Source: SAR202 cluster bacterium
GTDB taxonomy: Bacteria; Chloroflexota; Dehalococcoidia; SAR202; CAJWER01
NCBI GenBank assembly: GCA_030740335.1
Contig: JASLXL010000035.1
Span: 1 to 9,573 of the forward strand
DNA: 9,573 nt
Reading direction: 5' to 3'
Shown: positions 1 to 6,837 of the stretch, one piece after another
Position numbering within the stretch: position 1 is the stretch's first letter
Layout of the letters: every line of letters begins with the position of its first letter
The notes under the pieces: generated by a model
Told to the model about the DNA's origin: nothing
What the model saw: only the letters and a program-made list of their open reading frames with translations
Database searches by the model: none
Program-made: the position numbers and the translations under genes

Positions 1-1
1 C

Positions 2-613
2 CTGGGTTGGAACGACCACGAGATATACTTCGACCTGGACAAAGTTGCCGAGATGGCCGAAGTAATCCGACGCGTGAAACCAGATATCGTGATCACGCAT
101 CTACCGATAAACAACGGAGCCGTGGACAACGACCACCCCAACACGGGACAGATCGTCATGAAGGCATTGGAAACGGTGGCGAACAGGGTGCGACAGTTTG
201 ACGGGGTTGATGCCTATCACGGCGTAAAGCAGGTGTTCTTTTCGTTTGCCGCGGGAGAAGAGGTGAATTCCAACAGCGTCTTTACTCCCGGCATCGTGCC
301 CGATGTCTGGGTGGACACCTCCGCGGTCATAGACAAAAAGATACACGCGATCGACCAGCTTGTGAGCCAGGGCTACCATGGGGAAACGGCTCGCTGGGTA
401 GTGGAGGCACGTGACGGGCGCTGGGGCATGCTCGCGGGATGTGCCTACGCGGAGCCATTCCTACGACCGACGGCCATCACCTACGACACGTTGCCGATGC
501 CCCCACGGGTGGTCAGCAAGGAGTACGAACCGACGGTGTTGCACTCGGGCCGGACGACGGCTCACAACGTGCCATCCGCTACCCCACCCGCAGCATATCT
601 ACTGCATCCGTAA
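2..613 (+). CDS. PIG-L/LmbE-family deacetylase, 3' part only
   Basis: The reading frame is open from base 2 and gives 203 residues up to TAA at 611-613; the true start lies outside the window. The family consists of zinc-dependent N-deacetylases acting on N-acetylglucosamine-type substrates (LmbE, MshB, BshB, PIG-L). Seen here are the mid-domain strand 'KPDIVITHLP' and then 'NDHPNTGQ', whose His matches the third zinc ligand (usually HPDHR or similar). Near the C terminus there is 'CAYAEPFL', matching the conserved Y-A-E-x-F segment. The N-terminal HPDD motif with the other two zinc ligands and the catalytic Asp would be upstream of the window, so catalytic completeness cannot be judged. It ends at a strong hairpin terminator and is convergent with the next gene. 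Its neighbours handle sugar-like compounds, so removal of an acyl group from an amino sugar or related amide is plausible, but the substrate is unknown. Confidence 0.85.
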   Translation: MGWNDHEIYFDLDKVAEMAEVIRRVKPDIVITHLPINNGAVDNDHPNTGQIVMKALETVANRVRQFDGVDAYHGVKQVFFSFAAGEEVNSNSVFTPGIVPDVWVDTSAVIDKKIHAIDQLVSQGYHGETARWVVEARDGRWGMLAGCAYAEPFLRPTAITYDTLPMPPRVVSKEYEPTVLHSGRTTAHNVPSATPPAAYLLHP

Positions 614-637
614 CCAGGACCAAACTCTCCAAAGTCA

Positions 638-686
638 GCACGTCCCCATCGCGCGCCGATGGGAACGTGCCTCGGGTCGTTTTGTT
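638..686 (+). terminator. Strong hairpin terminator between convergent genes
   Basis: Arms 638-651 and 657-670 pair over 14 positions with a single C-A mismatch around a 5-nt loop (652-656). A short T-rich stretch (TTTT at 680-683) follows about 9 nt after the stem. It starts 25 nt after the deacetylase stop. The T-tract is more distant than in a textbook intrinsic terminator. The hairpin lies between two convergent genes, so it may also stop the minus-strand transcript arriving from 715. Confidence 0.7.
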
Positions 687-714
687 ACAGCCGCGCTGAT
701 CTAGAAGGTGCCGT

Positions 715-1803
715 CTAGACCTCGTACCTTGGCTGACGCGGCGCACGGGCTCGGTTCAGCGTCAGGTTTCGGCGCCCCAGGGGTAGATCGACGCGCCCAC
801 CGCCTCCGAGGTGCGACTCGATGATGGCGAACGACATTTCGAGCGAGGCTCGGGCCGTACGAATGCCGCCTCGTGTCGGCTCGCCAGTATCGAGAGCGTG
901 GGCCAGGTCCTCCACGATATTGACCACGGTACTGACGGCCTTCACCTCTGGAAATTCGCGGGCTACGATGGTAGGTCTTCCGCCACTATCCAACGGGCCT
1001 GGCCCATGGTAGTCGAACTCCTCACCGTCGTCGATGATGGTGATGTAGCCCTTCTCGCAGACCACCTGGTAACTGCCGCCAAGACCGGTATCGAGTGCGT
1101 AGCAGGTCACCCCGTTTGCAAACCGGATGATGCCTTCCCCCACAGGATCCTCAAGCAGGGTGTCGCCGTCGACCATGGAGTCGTCAGGGAGATTGCCCTG
1201 CACCCATTCGACGGGTTGGTCACCGTTCAAACTCAGCACGGTGTCAAAGGCGTGGCTGCCCGAGTTGTAAAGTGCGCTCGTGTTGTAGATCACGATAGCC
1301 TTCATCGGACCCAGCTCACCACTGTCGACGATCTCCTTTACCTTGTCGAAGTGCAGGGACCAGCGACGGTTCGTCCCCATGTTGAAAGCTACGCCGTTCC
1401 GCTCGATTGCATCTACCATCATATCGGCTTCGTCAAGGGATGCAGCAAGCGCCTTCTCAGCGTAGATGGCTCTTACTCCATGCTCTGCCGCGTAGATGAC
1501 GATCTTGGCACGATGCTCCGGCTGCGTAGCGACGCTTACGATGTCGAGCTGCTCCTTCTCGATCATCTCCCTGTAGTCTGTGTACTGACTCCCCTTGGGC
1601 ACGTCATACCGGTTGCCGAACTCCTTCATCACGTCTTCCCGGAGGTCGGAGCAGGCCACCAGGTCTGTACGTCCGCTGACGAAGTACCCGCCGCCATGGG
1701 ATGAGGGCGGCTGCATGCTCGGCCCCTCACGACCGACGACCTCGTTGTCGATGAACCCCCCTATTCGGCTGCATCCGATAACCGCGGCTCTGTAGGTCTT
1801 CAT
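715..1803 (-). CDS. Gfo/Idh/MocA-family oxidoreductase (first copy)
   Basis: This 362-residue protein is predicted to be an NAD(P)-dependent sugar or cyclitol dehydrogenase or related enzyme of the glucose-fructose oxidoreductase / inositol dehydrogenase / MocA family. The N-terminal Rossmann part (1-120) has 'AAVIGCSRIGG', a shortened form of the usual GxGxxG. 'DIVSVATQPEHRAKIV' is the typical strand and helix before the catalytic Lys. 'AEKALA' (K117) stands in place of the usual EKP, so the Lys is kept but Pro is replaced by Ala. 'GSHAFD' supplies the family H-x-x-D pair (H184, D187), followed by the C-terminal alpha/beta domain. Length is normal. The ATG at 1803-1801 is chosen because a perfect GGAGG lies 5 nt upstream; the in-frame ATG at 1815 contains that GGAGG within its first codons and is unlikely to be the start. 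The gene stands alone on the minus strand, separated from the related operon by the MBL/HEPN pair. Substrate is unknown. Confidence 0.9.
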   Translation of the reverse strand: MKTYRAAVIGCSRIGGFIDNEVVGREGPSMQPPSSHGGGYFVSGRTDLVACSDLREDVMKEFGNRYDVPKGSQYTDYREMIEKEQLDIVSVATQPEHRAKIVIYAAEHGVRAIYAEKALAASLDEADMMVDAIERNGVAFNMGTNRRWSLHFDKVKEIVDSGELGPMKAIVIYNTSALYNSGSHAFDTVLSLNGDQPVEWVQGNLPDDSMVDGDTLLEDPVGEGIIRFANGVTCYALDTGLGGSYQVVCEKGYITIIDDGEEFDYHGPGPLDSGGRPTIVAREFPEVKAVSTVVNIVEDLAHALDTGEPTRGGIRTARASLEMSFAIIESHLGGGGRVDLPLGRRNLTLNRARAPRQPRYEV

Positions 1804-1808
1804 CCTAG

Positions 1809-1813
1809 CCTCC
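1809..1813 (-). promoter_or_regulatory. Shine-Dalgarno site fixing the first Gfo/Idh start
   Basis: On the minus strand this reads GGAGG, 5 nt before the ATG at 1803-1801. It overlaps the alternative ATG at 1815-1813 and so argues for the downstream start. Confidence 0.75.
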
Positions 1814-1890
1814 ATTTAACGACATCATTGGCTGGAGCAAACTGTACCACCGGAAGAGGCTCAGCGACCACCACCAGGGTTACAGGAAAT

Positions 1891-1898
1891 GCTATTCT
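1891..1898 (+). promoter_or_regulatory. Candidate extended -10 promoter of the MBL gene
   Basis: The hexamer TATTCT at 1893-1898 ends 6 nt before the ATG at 1905, which would place the transcription start at or next to the A of that ATG. It is preceded by GC rather than the exact TGn spacing, although a TG occurs at 1890-1891. No convincing -35 was found. If it is used, the mRNA is leaderless and the GTG at 1899 would lie upstream of the transcript. Confidence 0.4.
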
Positions 1899-1904
1899 GT
1901 GCGA

Positions 1905-2780
1905 ATGAAACAACCTGTCAGGCACATCCGAGACGAGCTGTACCGAGACCGGGGCTACGATGCCCTCTGGCGGCTGCCAAACGCCGGGTTCGTACTCAGG
2001 CTCGATAATCAGTACATCTTCCTTGATCCTGTCCTGAGCTCGCCCCACAGGTACTACGAGACAATACGGCGGCGGATTCAAGAGACCGGGCAGATCCCTC
2101 ACCACCAGGTTGAGCTGCAGCGCCATGAACTGGACTCCATCGCCACGGAGGTCCATGACCCTCCTCTGGCTGCCGAGGAGGTGGAGCAGGCCGACCATAT
2201 CTTCATCACTCACGGACACGAGGATCACCTGGATGACGACGCGATTGGGGTGATTTCAGACCTAAAACCACAGGTCGTGGCTCCCAAGTCTTGCCACCCA
2301 CGACTGGCCGAGGCAGGCCTGACTAGCAAACTACTATCGACTGCAATCTACGGCGAGACTCACAACTACGGCAATTTCTCCGTGGAAGTGGTGCCGGCTG
2401 ACCACTCCAACTCGGTGTCGGCGACAGTCAACTCGGACGCGTGTGGATACCTCGTCCGGACTGTCCACGGCAATTTCTATCTGCCAGGAGACGGCGGTTT
2501 TGACCATGATGGCAAGTCGCACATCGCTCAGATGGAGGTCCACTATCTCCTTGTACCCATCAATGACACCAATCTGGGTGTCGGATTCGCGGCGCTCCTG
2601 ACGTATCTCTTGCAGCCCAGGGTCGTGGTGCCCTGCCACTACGGATATACACACCCGCCTGTGAGATCGCAGGCAGGCCACCCCGCAGAGTTCGTCACTG
2701 CGCTGGCCGCGCGGGGATACGACATGCCGACGACCGACATCGTCATACTCAGCCCGGGCGGCCGGCTGGTGCTGGCCTAA
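1905..2780 (+). CDS. MBL-fold (UlaG-like) metal-dependent hydrolase
   Basis: This 291-residue protein belongs to the metallo-beta-lactamase superfamily and most resembles UlaG (L-ascorbate-6-phosphate lactonase)-like and NAPE-PLD-like hydrolases. The ligand set appears complete: 'THGHEDHLD' gives H103, H105, D107 and H108; 'ADHSN' gives H167; 'PGDGG' gives D196; 'PCHYG' gives H245. The N-terminal part 'NAGFVLRLDNQYIFLDPVL' is the usual first beta-hairpin with the DP turn. No signal peptide is seen, so it should be cytoplasmic. UlaG-type members open lactones, while NAPE-PLD-type members cleave phosphodiesters; which applies here is unknown. The start is ambiguous. GTG at 1899 would have AGGA about 11 nt upstream, and ATG at 1905 fits a leaderless transcript; ATG is preferred and the difference is two residues. 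The stop is only 3 nt from the start of the next gene, so the two are almost certainly co-transcribed. Confidence 0.88.
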   Translation: MKQPVRHIRDELYRDRGYDALWRLPNAGFVLRLDNQYIFLDPVLSSPHRYYETIRRRIQETGQIPHHQVELQRHELDSIATEVHDPPLAAEEVEQADHIFITHGHEDHLDDDAIGVISDLKPQVVAPKSCHPRLAEAGLTSKLLSTAIYGETHNYGNFSVEVVPADHSNSVSATVNSDACGYLVRTVHGNFYLPGDGGFDHDGKSHIAQMEVHYLLVPINDTNLGVGFAALLTYLLQPRVVVPCHYGYTHPPVRSQAGHPAEFVTALAARGYDMPTTDIVILSPGGRLVLA

Positions 2781-2783
2781 ATC

Positions 2784-3359
2784 GTGGACCAACTCGAACC
2801 CCAGACCGTGTTGATCATCGTTGGAGGGATATTCCTCCTCATCGTGTTCTCGCTGGTTCGGGGAGCACTGCGACAAAAGCCGAAGAAATCACGCTCGCGT
2901 AAGAAACAACGCACCACGAAACCCACCTCAAGTCGTCGCTCGCCACCAAGAGGCAGCCGCCCTACTCGACCACTGGCCGACGAACTATTAGACCTGGCAA
3001 GACAGGCCGGAGTAAAGTCTGCTCGAAGAGCCGAGCGCGAAGTCGAGCGTGTCGTAAAGGTCTCTCCTGGCGCGGCAATACCTCTCGCATGGGGCACCGT
3101 CGAGCAGGGCATTGAGCAGGCCGCCGAGCGAGTCGGAGCGGAGCCCGACGATCTCGATTCGACGGTAGACATGCTGAGGTATCTCGAATCGGAGAGCAAT
3201 CTCTCACACGACCACGCGCGTCTGCTCCACATGATGCGGCAACTGCGAAACCGTGTGGTGCACGGAGAGCTTTCAAAAGACGAGGTCGACGGAGCTGGGG
3301 CGCAGATGTTTGGGAAGCTCGCCAGACCGCTGACTGACCTTCTCGACAAGTTGCGCTGA
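2784..3359 (+). CDS. Membrane-anchored protein with HEPN-type R-x4-H motif
   Basis: The protein has 191 residues from a GTG start. Residues 8-27 form one hydrophobic segment (VLIIVGGIFLLIVFSLV). It is followed by a strongly basic, Ser/Pro-rich linker (about 30-63, many K and R), which by the positive-inside rule puts the C-terminal domain in the cytoplasm. Residues 64-191 are mostly helical and contain 'LRNRVVHG' (R155, N156, H160). This matches the R-polar-x3-H catalytic signature of HEPN RNases and of the related DUF4145-like helical domains. The gene starts 3 nt after the MBL stop, and no Shine-Dalgarno site is visible before it, which suggests translational coupling. HEPN domains are common in toxin and stress systems but also occur in non-nuclease proteins. 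No antitoxin-like partner (MNT, PIN or other) is adjacent. Fold assignment rests on the motif and helical context alone; the function is unknown. Confidence 0.75.
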   Translation: MDQLEPQTVLIIVGGIFLLIVFSLVRGALRQKPKKSRSRKKQRTTKPTSSRRSPPRGSRPTRPLADELLDLARQAGVKSARRAEREVERVVKVSPGAAIPLAWGTVEQGIEQAAERVGAEPDDLDSTVDMLRYLESESNLSHDHARLLHMMRQLRNRVVHGELSKDEVDGAGAQMFGKLARPLTDLLDKLR

Positions 3360-3417
3360 GGGCGGTGTCGCTAAACGGATAGCGCACATACTGGAGCCTA
3401 GCCTGTTCGGGCGGGAA

Positions 3418-4668
3418 CTAACGGACGCGCTGGCCGCCCTTGAACACCGCGGCGACGTTCCTGATAGCAGTGATGTCCTTCGTAGGGTCGCCGACGACGA
3501 CCAGGACATCGCCCTGCTTACCGACTTCCAGGCTGCCTACCTCGTGGTCGACCATACACGACCTCGCGGCGTCGCTCGTGGCTGCCACCAGAGCCTCCAT
3601 CGGGGCCATGCCTGCGTCGACGTGGGCCTCAACCTCGTAGTGAAACTGTCCCATCTTGTATGGACCCCAGGCAGAGTCTGAGCCACAAACGATCGTTACG
3701 CCTTGAGACCGCATCCTCGGATGGAAGACGTGATCGGACTCAAGCTGACTCAGTACGCCGTCCAGTTGCGTCTGTTCATCCGCCGTCAGCCCCTCAAAAT
3801 CTCGCTTGGATTCCAGCATCAGTTTTCGATGGCTGGTCCCGCCCAGGTTGTAGTTGACGAAAACGCCCTGTTTCGCGATGCGCTCGGCGATCTCATCGTA
3901 GTAGATCTTGGAGCCATCGGGCTCCGCGAAACGTCCGTGTATAATCGTATCGATACCAGCGTCCAAGCAGTTCACCATCGCCTGGGTGTTTACGCAGTGG
4001 GCGGCTGTATGTTTGCCAAACTTGTGAACTTCGTCGCATATTGCGGTCAACTCGTCCACGTTAAACGAAGGGCGCAGCGAGATTGAAGTGCGGGTACTGC
4101 CTCCGGAGGCGGTAATCTTGACGAAGTCAGCACCCTCCTTGACCAACTGGCGTACAGCGGCACGGCACTCGTCGACCCCGGTAGCCTGAATGCCGAAATA
4201 GCTCAGGTGCCCACCAATGATCGCTGCGGGCCGCCCCGTTAAGATCAGCCTCGGACCGGGCATTATACCCATTTCCATGGCCTGACGCAGCATCAGCGTC
4301 GTCTGGTTCTTGGCACCACAGTCGCGGACGGTCGTTACACCCGAGAGGAGATGGGCCCTTGCGTTTCGAGCTGCCTGAAGGGACAGAACCTCGTCCGGTA
4401 GAGTGGTAAGCTCGTCACCGGCTCGACCATCACCCATGCCTATCAGGTGTACATGGCTATCCACAAACCCCGGGAGGATCGTGCCGTGATCGTAAATCAT
4501 CTCATCTACAGCCACGCCCTCAGGGGGCACAACCTTAGCCTCAGGGCCAACGGCGCGGATCAGATCGCCTTCCAGGAGCACAGCGCCCCGTTCGACGGCA
4601 GGTCCACCCTGGCCGTCTACCAGCATGGAGGCTTTGATAAGAGTCATTCCTGAGTTGGGCTTGAACAT
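3418..4668 (-). CDS. Imidazolonepropionase-like amidohydrolase (binuclear metal)
   Basis: This 416-residue cytoplasmic member of the amidohydrolase superfamily resembles the imidazolonepropionase-like / Xaa-Pro-dipeptidase-like group (Met-dependent hydrolases). The metal-binding set appears complete: 'DSHVH' (H72, H74), the carboxylated-Lys position in 'DFVKITASGG' (K184), 'AAHC' (H224), 'IIHG' (H244) and 'CGSD' (D331). The N terminus 'LIKASMLVDG' and C terminus 'GKQGDVLVVVGDP' form the usual composite beta-sandwich around the barrel. The family hydrolyses cyclic amides, blocked dipeptides or related C-N bonds; the substrate is unknown here. The ATG at 4668 is chosen because AGGAG lies 10 nt upstream. 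Alternatives are TTG at 4698 (longer) and ATG at 4647 (shorter, with AGGA directly abutting). It is the last gene of the four-gene operon, 75 nt after the second Gfo/Idh gene, and converges with the HEPN-motif gene with no clear terminator between them. Confidence 0.9.
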   Translation of the reverse strand: MFKPNSGMTLIKASMLVDGQGGPAVERGAVLLEGDLIRAVGPEAKVVPPEGVAVDEMIYDHGTILPGFVDSHVHLIGMGDGRAGDELTTLPDEVLSLQAARNARAHLLSGVTTVRDCGAKNQTTLMLRQAMEMGIMPGPRLILTGRPAAIIGGHLSYFGIQATGVDECRAAVRQLVKEGADFVKITASGGSTRTSISLRPSFNVDELTAICDEVHKFGKHTAAHCVNTQAMVNCLDAGIDTIIHGRFAEPDGSKIYYDEIAERIAKQGVFVNYNLGGTSHRKLMLESKRDFEGLTADEQTQLDGVLSQLESDHVFHPRMRSQGVTIVCGSDSAWGPYKMGQFHYEVEAHVDAGMAPMEALVAATSDAARSCMVDHEVGSLEVGKQGDVLVVVGDPTKDITAIRNVAAVFKGGQRVR

Positions 4669-4678
4669 TTGATCCGCT

Positions 4679-4683
4679 CTCCT
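4679..4683 (-). promoter_or_regulatory. Shine-Dalgarno site for the amidohydrolase
   Basis: On the minus strand this reads AGGAG, 10 nt before the ATG at 4668. The spacing is slightly long, but it is the best site among the candidate starts and argues against TTG at 4698. Confidence 0.55.
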
Positions 4684-4743
4684 GATGTTAACTTGCAACT
4701 CGACAGATGGCTGACTTACCTATGCGGACTCCAAGCACTACTG

Positions 4744-5796
4744 TCAGTTCCCCCAGGGGCGTGAGTCGATGCGTAGCGTCCGGTCCATAACGGGCATGTC
4801 GACGCGAGCGCCGCCCAGTTGGTGAGAGGCGTGGAACGCGAACCCAATCTCCGTCAGACGTTGCGTTTCCTCGACATCGCACATCGTCTTCCCGCCGGTC
4901 CTCACCGCGTTTACCAGGTCGCGAACGATCGCCGATCCCCTCGCCCAGGGCTCCGTGTCCACGGGCAGAGGAACCTGGATAGGCTGCTCCGACAGTGCCT
5001 TGGTATCCGGGTCTGTTTTCCACAGGTACGCCTCGCCGGCTTCGTTCAATATTTCTAGACGTCCAGTTGTACCCAGAACCGTGAAGGCCCGGCGACCGCC
5101 CTCTCGGAGCACCGCCAACTTCACGCCGTTGTCCAGGCCCACCCATCCCCGACCGTGGGGATCCTCGCGCCGCCAGTCGTCCCACTCGTTCGGGTCGTCG
5201 ATGATCGCTGAGGCCCAGACCGGCTCCGCGTCTCCAGCCATCCCGAGGGCCAGGTCGTACCAGTGGCAACCGTGGTTGATCAATTCCGTGACGCCGAACA
5301 TCAATACCGAAGTGACCTCGCCAATGGCACCATCACGGAGCAGTGAGATCAGTGCCTGGTACTGCCTCGACCACCGAAGCTCTGTACCGTTGGCCAAGGG
5401 CACACCCGCGTCGCGGCAGGCCGCAAGGATACGGTCGGCCTCTTCCAGGGTGGTGGAGAGTGGCTTCTCGACGACGACCCCTCGGACCCCGGCCGCGACC
5501 GCCGCCTCGACGTGCTCTGCGTGGTACGTCTGACGCGTCGATACGCAGACGATGTCGGGCTTGATCTCACCAAGCATTTTGTCGTAGTCGTCGTAGGCCG
5601 AGATGTCGCCCCAGGTGTTATGCCATGTATTCTGGAACTGTTGGCGCGTCTCCGCCCCACGATCGAAAATGGCAACCACATTCGCCTCGGGTACAGGTGC
5701 AAAACCGGAGGCCCAGTTGTGCCCGCCGGGGGTAGTCTGAATCTGTCTGTGACATCCTGCTATCGCTACACGCAAAGCATCTGAATGGACGGGCAT
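4744..5796 (-). CDS. Gfo/Idh/MocA-family oxidoreductase (second copy)
   Basis: This 350-residue predicted NAD(P)-dependent oxidoreductase belongs to the same superfamily as the gene at 715-1803 but is clearly diverged from it. 'VVVEKPLSTTLEEAD' is the classical catalytic EKP motif (K111, P112), and 'HGCHWYDLAL' supplies the H-x-x-D pair (H178, D181). The nucleotide-binding loop is unusual: 'VAIAGCHRQIQTTPGGH' lacks GxGxxG and carries an insertion before the first helix, as in the first copy. Start ATG at 5796 has a perfect AAGGAG 6 nt upstream; the TTG at 5832 would add 12 residues that encode that ribosome site and is rejected. It is the third gene of the operon, 46 nt after the aldo/keto reductase. 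Its likely role is oxidation or reduction of a sugar-like hydroxyl/keto group in the same pathway; the substrate is unknown. Confidence 0.9.
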   Translation of the reverse strand: MPVHSDALRVAIAGCHRQIQTTPGGHNWASGFAPVPEANVVAIFDRGAETRQQFQNTWHNTWGDISAYDDYDKMLGEIKPDIVCVSTRQTYHAEHVEAAVAAGVRGVVVEKPLSTTLEEADRILAACRDAGVPLANGTELRWSRQYQALISLLRDGAIGEVTSVLMFGVTELINHGCHWYDLALGMAGDAEPVWASAIIDDPNEWDDWRREDPHGRGWVGLDNGVKLAVLREGGRRAFTVLGTTGRLEILNEAGEAYLWKTDPDTKALSEQPIQVPLPVDTEPWARGSAIVRDLVNAVRTGGKTMCDVEETQRLTEIGFAFHASHQLGGARVDMPVMDRTLRIDSRPWGN

Positions 5797-5802
5797 CGAT
5801 CT

Positions 5803-5808
5803 CTCCTT
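5803..5808 (-). promoter_or_regulatory. Shine-Dalgarno site for the second Gfo/Idh gene
   Basis: On the minus strand this reads AAGGAG, 6 nt before the ATG at 5796. It is the strongest ribosome site in the window and decides the start. Just upstream of it, AGCAG/CTGCT arms with a 6-nt loop could form a small hairpin. Confidence 0.8.
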
Positions 5809-5842
5809 GCAGCAGCTTTCACTGCTATTCAACGCGGTATTT

Positions 5843-6820
5843 CTATTCAGCCAGATCAGCCCTCAAACCCGCCTCCATGCCCACTTCATACGCCTCCAGA
5901 GCATTGTCGATGTGAGCAGTGGTGCGAGCGCCAATGAGTGCTGCCGCCACAGTAGGATGGGATAGTACCCAGGCCATCGCCAGATTGACCATCGGCGTGC
6001 CTAGCTCCTCAGACCTGGACCTCAACTTGTCAATGATACGAAAGCTGCGGTCTGAGAAATAGATATCCGCGTGGTCAGGTAGTATGTCGAACCGAGAGCC
6101 CTTCGGGTACTGCGACCGGTCCTGGGTATACTTGCCCGACAGGAAGCCAGCGGCCAGGGGACTATACGGGGTCACGGCGATCCCTTCAGACTCGCACAAC
6201 GGAAACAGGTCATCCTCGGCGTCGGGGATGGCCAGGTTGTACAGTGGTTGAGTCACCTCGAACCGGGCATAGCCGTGGCTAGCGCTGATGTCCAGGGCCT
6301 CTCTGAGCTGTGCCCCGGTATGGTTGCTGCAACCAATGACCCGGGTGAGACCAGCATCCACCAGACCCGACATCTCGGCGATAATCTCGTCGATGGGAAT
6401 GCTGGAGTCGGGAGCGTGAAGCTCGAAGATATCGACGTAGTCGGTGTTTAGCCGATCCAAGCTCGCCTCGAGCATCTGTGTGATGCTTCCCTCAAGTCTG
6501 GACACCAGGAACTTGGTGGTGATCACCACGTCCTTGCGGGACCCTTGTGACTTCAGCCAACGGCCCAGTACACGCTCAGAAGAGCTGACCTCGTGAGTCA
6601 CCTCACGCACCTCATCAAACCCGAGGTATTCGGCCCGGTCGAGCCTGGACTGCGCTCCTCCGTAGATTTCGGCGGTATCGAAGAGCGTGATGCCCTTTTC
6701 TATGGCGTAGTTCAAAAGCCTGTACGAGGCGTCCTCGTCTATCTCTCTCCCAAAAGTGACGCAACCCAACCCGATTGCGCTGACCTCATACCCTGACCGT
6801 CCGAGTGGCTTCCTCTCCAT
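5843..6820 (-). CDS. Aldo/keto reductase
   Basis: This 325-residue NADPH-type oxidoreductase has an (alpha/beta)8 barrel and is cytoplasmic. The full catalytic tetrad is visible: D48 and Y53 in 'FDTAEIYGG', K103 in 'TTKF', and H135 in 'ELHAPD'. The N terminus 'RKPLGRSGYEVSAIGLGC' and the cofactor-binding C terminus 'AALIGARTTAHIDNALEA' are typical of the YajO/YhdN/Tas-like group of prokaryotic aldo/keto reductases. Length is normal. The start has GGAGG 6 nt upstream (6827-6831). It lies 17 nt after the stop of the MDR gene and 46 nt before the second Gfo/Idh gene, so it is the second gene of the operon. It probably interconverts an aldehyde or ketone and an alcohol in the shared pathway; members of this group are promiscuous, so the substrate cannot be called. 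Confidence 0.92.
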   Translation of the reverse strand: MERKPLGRSGYEVSAIGLGCVTFGREIDEDASYRLLNYAIEKGITLFDTAEIYGGAQSRLDRAEYLGFDEVREVTHEVSSSERVLGRWLKSQGSRKDVVITTKFLVSRLEGSITQMLEASLDRLNTDYVDIFELHAPDSSIPIDEIIAEMSGLVDAGLTRVIGCSNHTGAQLREALDISASHGYARFEVTQPLYNLAIPDAEDDLFPLCESEGIAVTPYSPLAAGFLSGKYTQDRSQYPKGSRFDILPDHADIYFSDRSFRIIDKLRSRSEELGTPMVNLAMAWVLSHPTVAAALIGARTTAHIDNALEAYEVGMEAGLRADLAE

Positions 6821-6837
6821 TTGTTCCCTCCTCGCAC

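Noticed and set aside
700..719. Two TCTAGA palindromes 14 nt apart at the end of the first Gfo/Idh gene
   Set aside because: One overlaps the TAG stop codon, and six-base palindromes are expected by chance; no supporting context.
811..1704. Long (297-codon) plus-strand open frame across the first Gfo/Idh gene
   Set aside because: It is the antisense shadow of a clear Gfo/Idh gene; its translation matches no family.
2334..2876. Minus-strand open frame across the MBL and HEPN genes
   Set aside because: Opposite a well-supported MBL gene, with no family-like sequence and no ribosome site.
3369..3384. Small inverted repeat CGCTA/TAGCG between the convergent HEPN-motif and amidohydrolase genes
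   Set aside because: Only 5 bp with a 6-nt loop and no T-tract; too weak to call a terminator.
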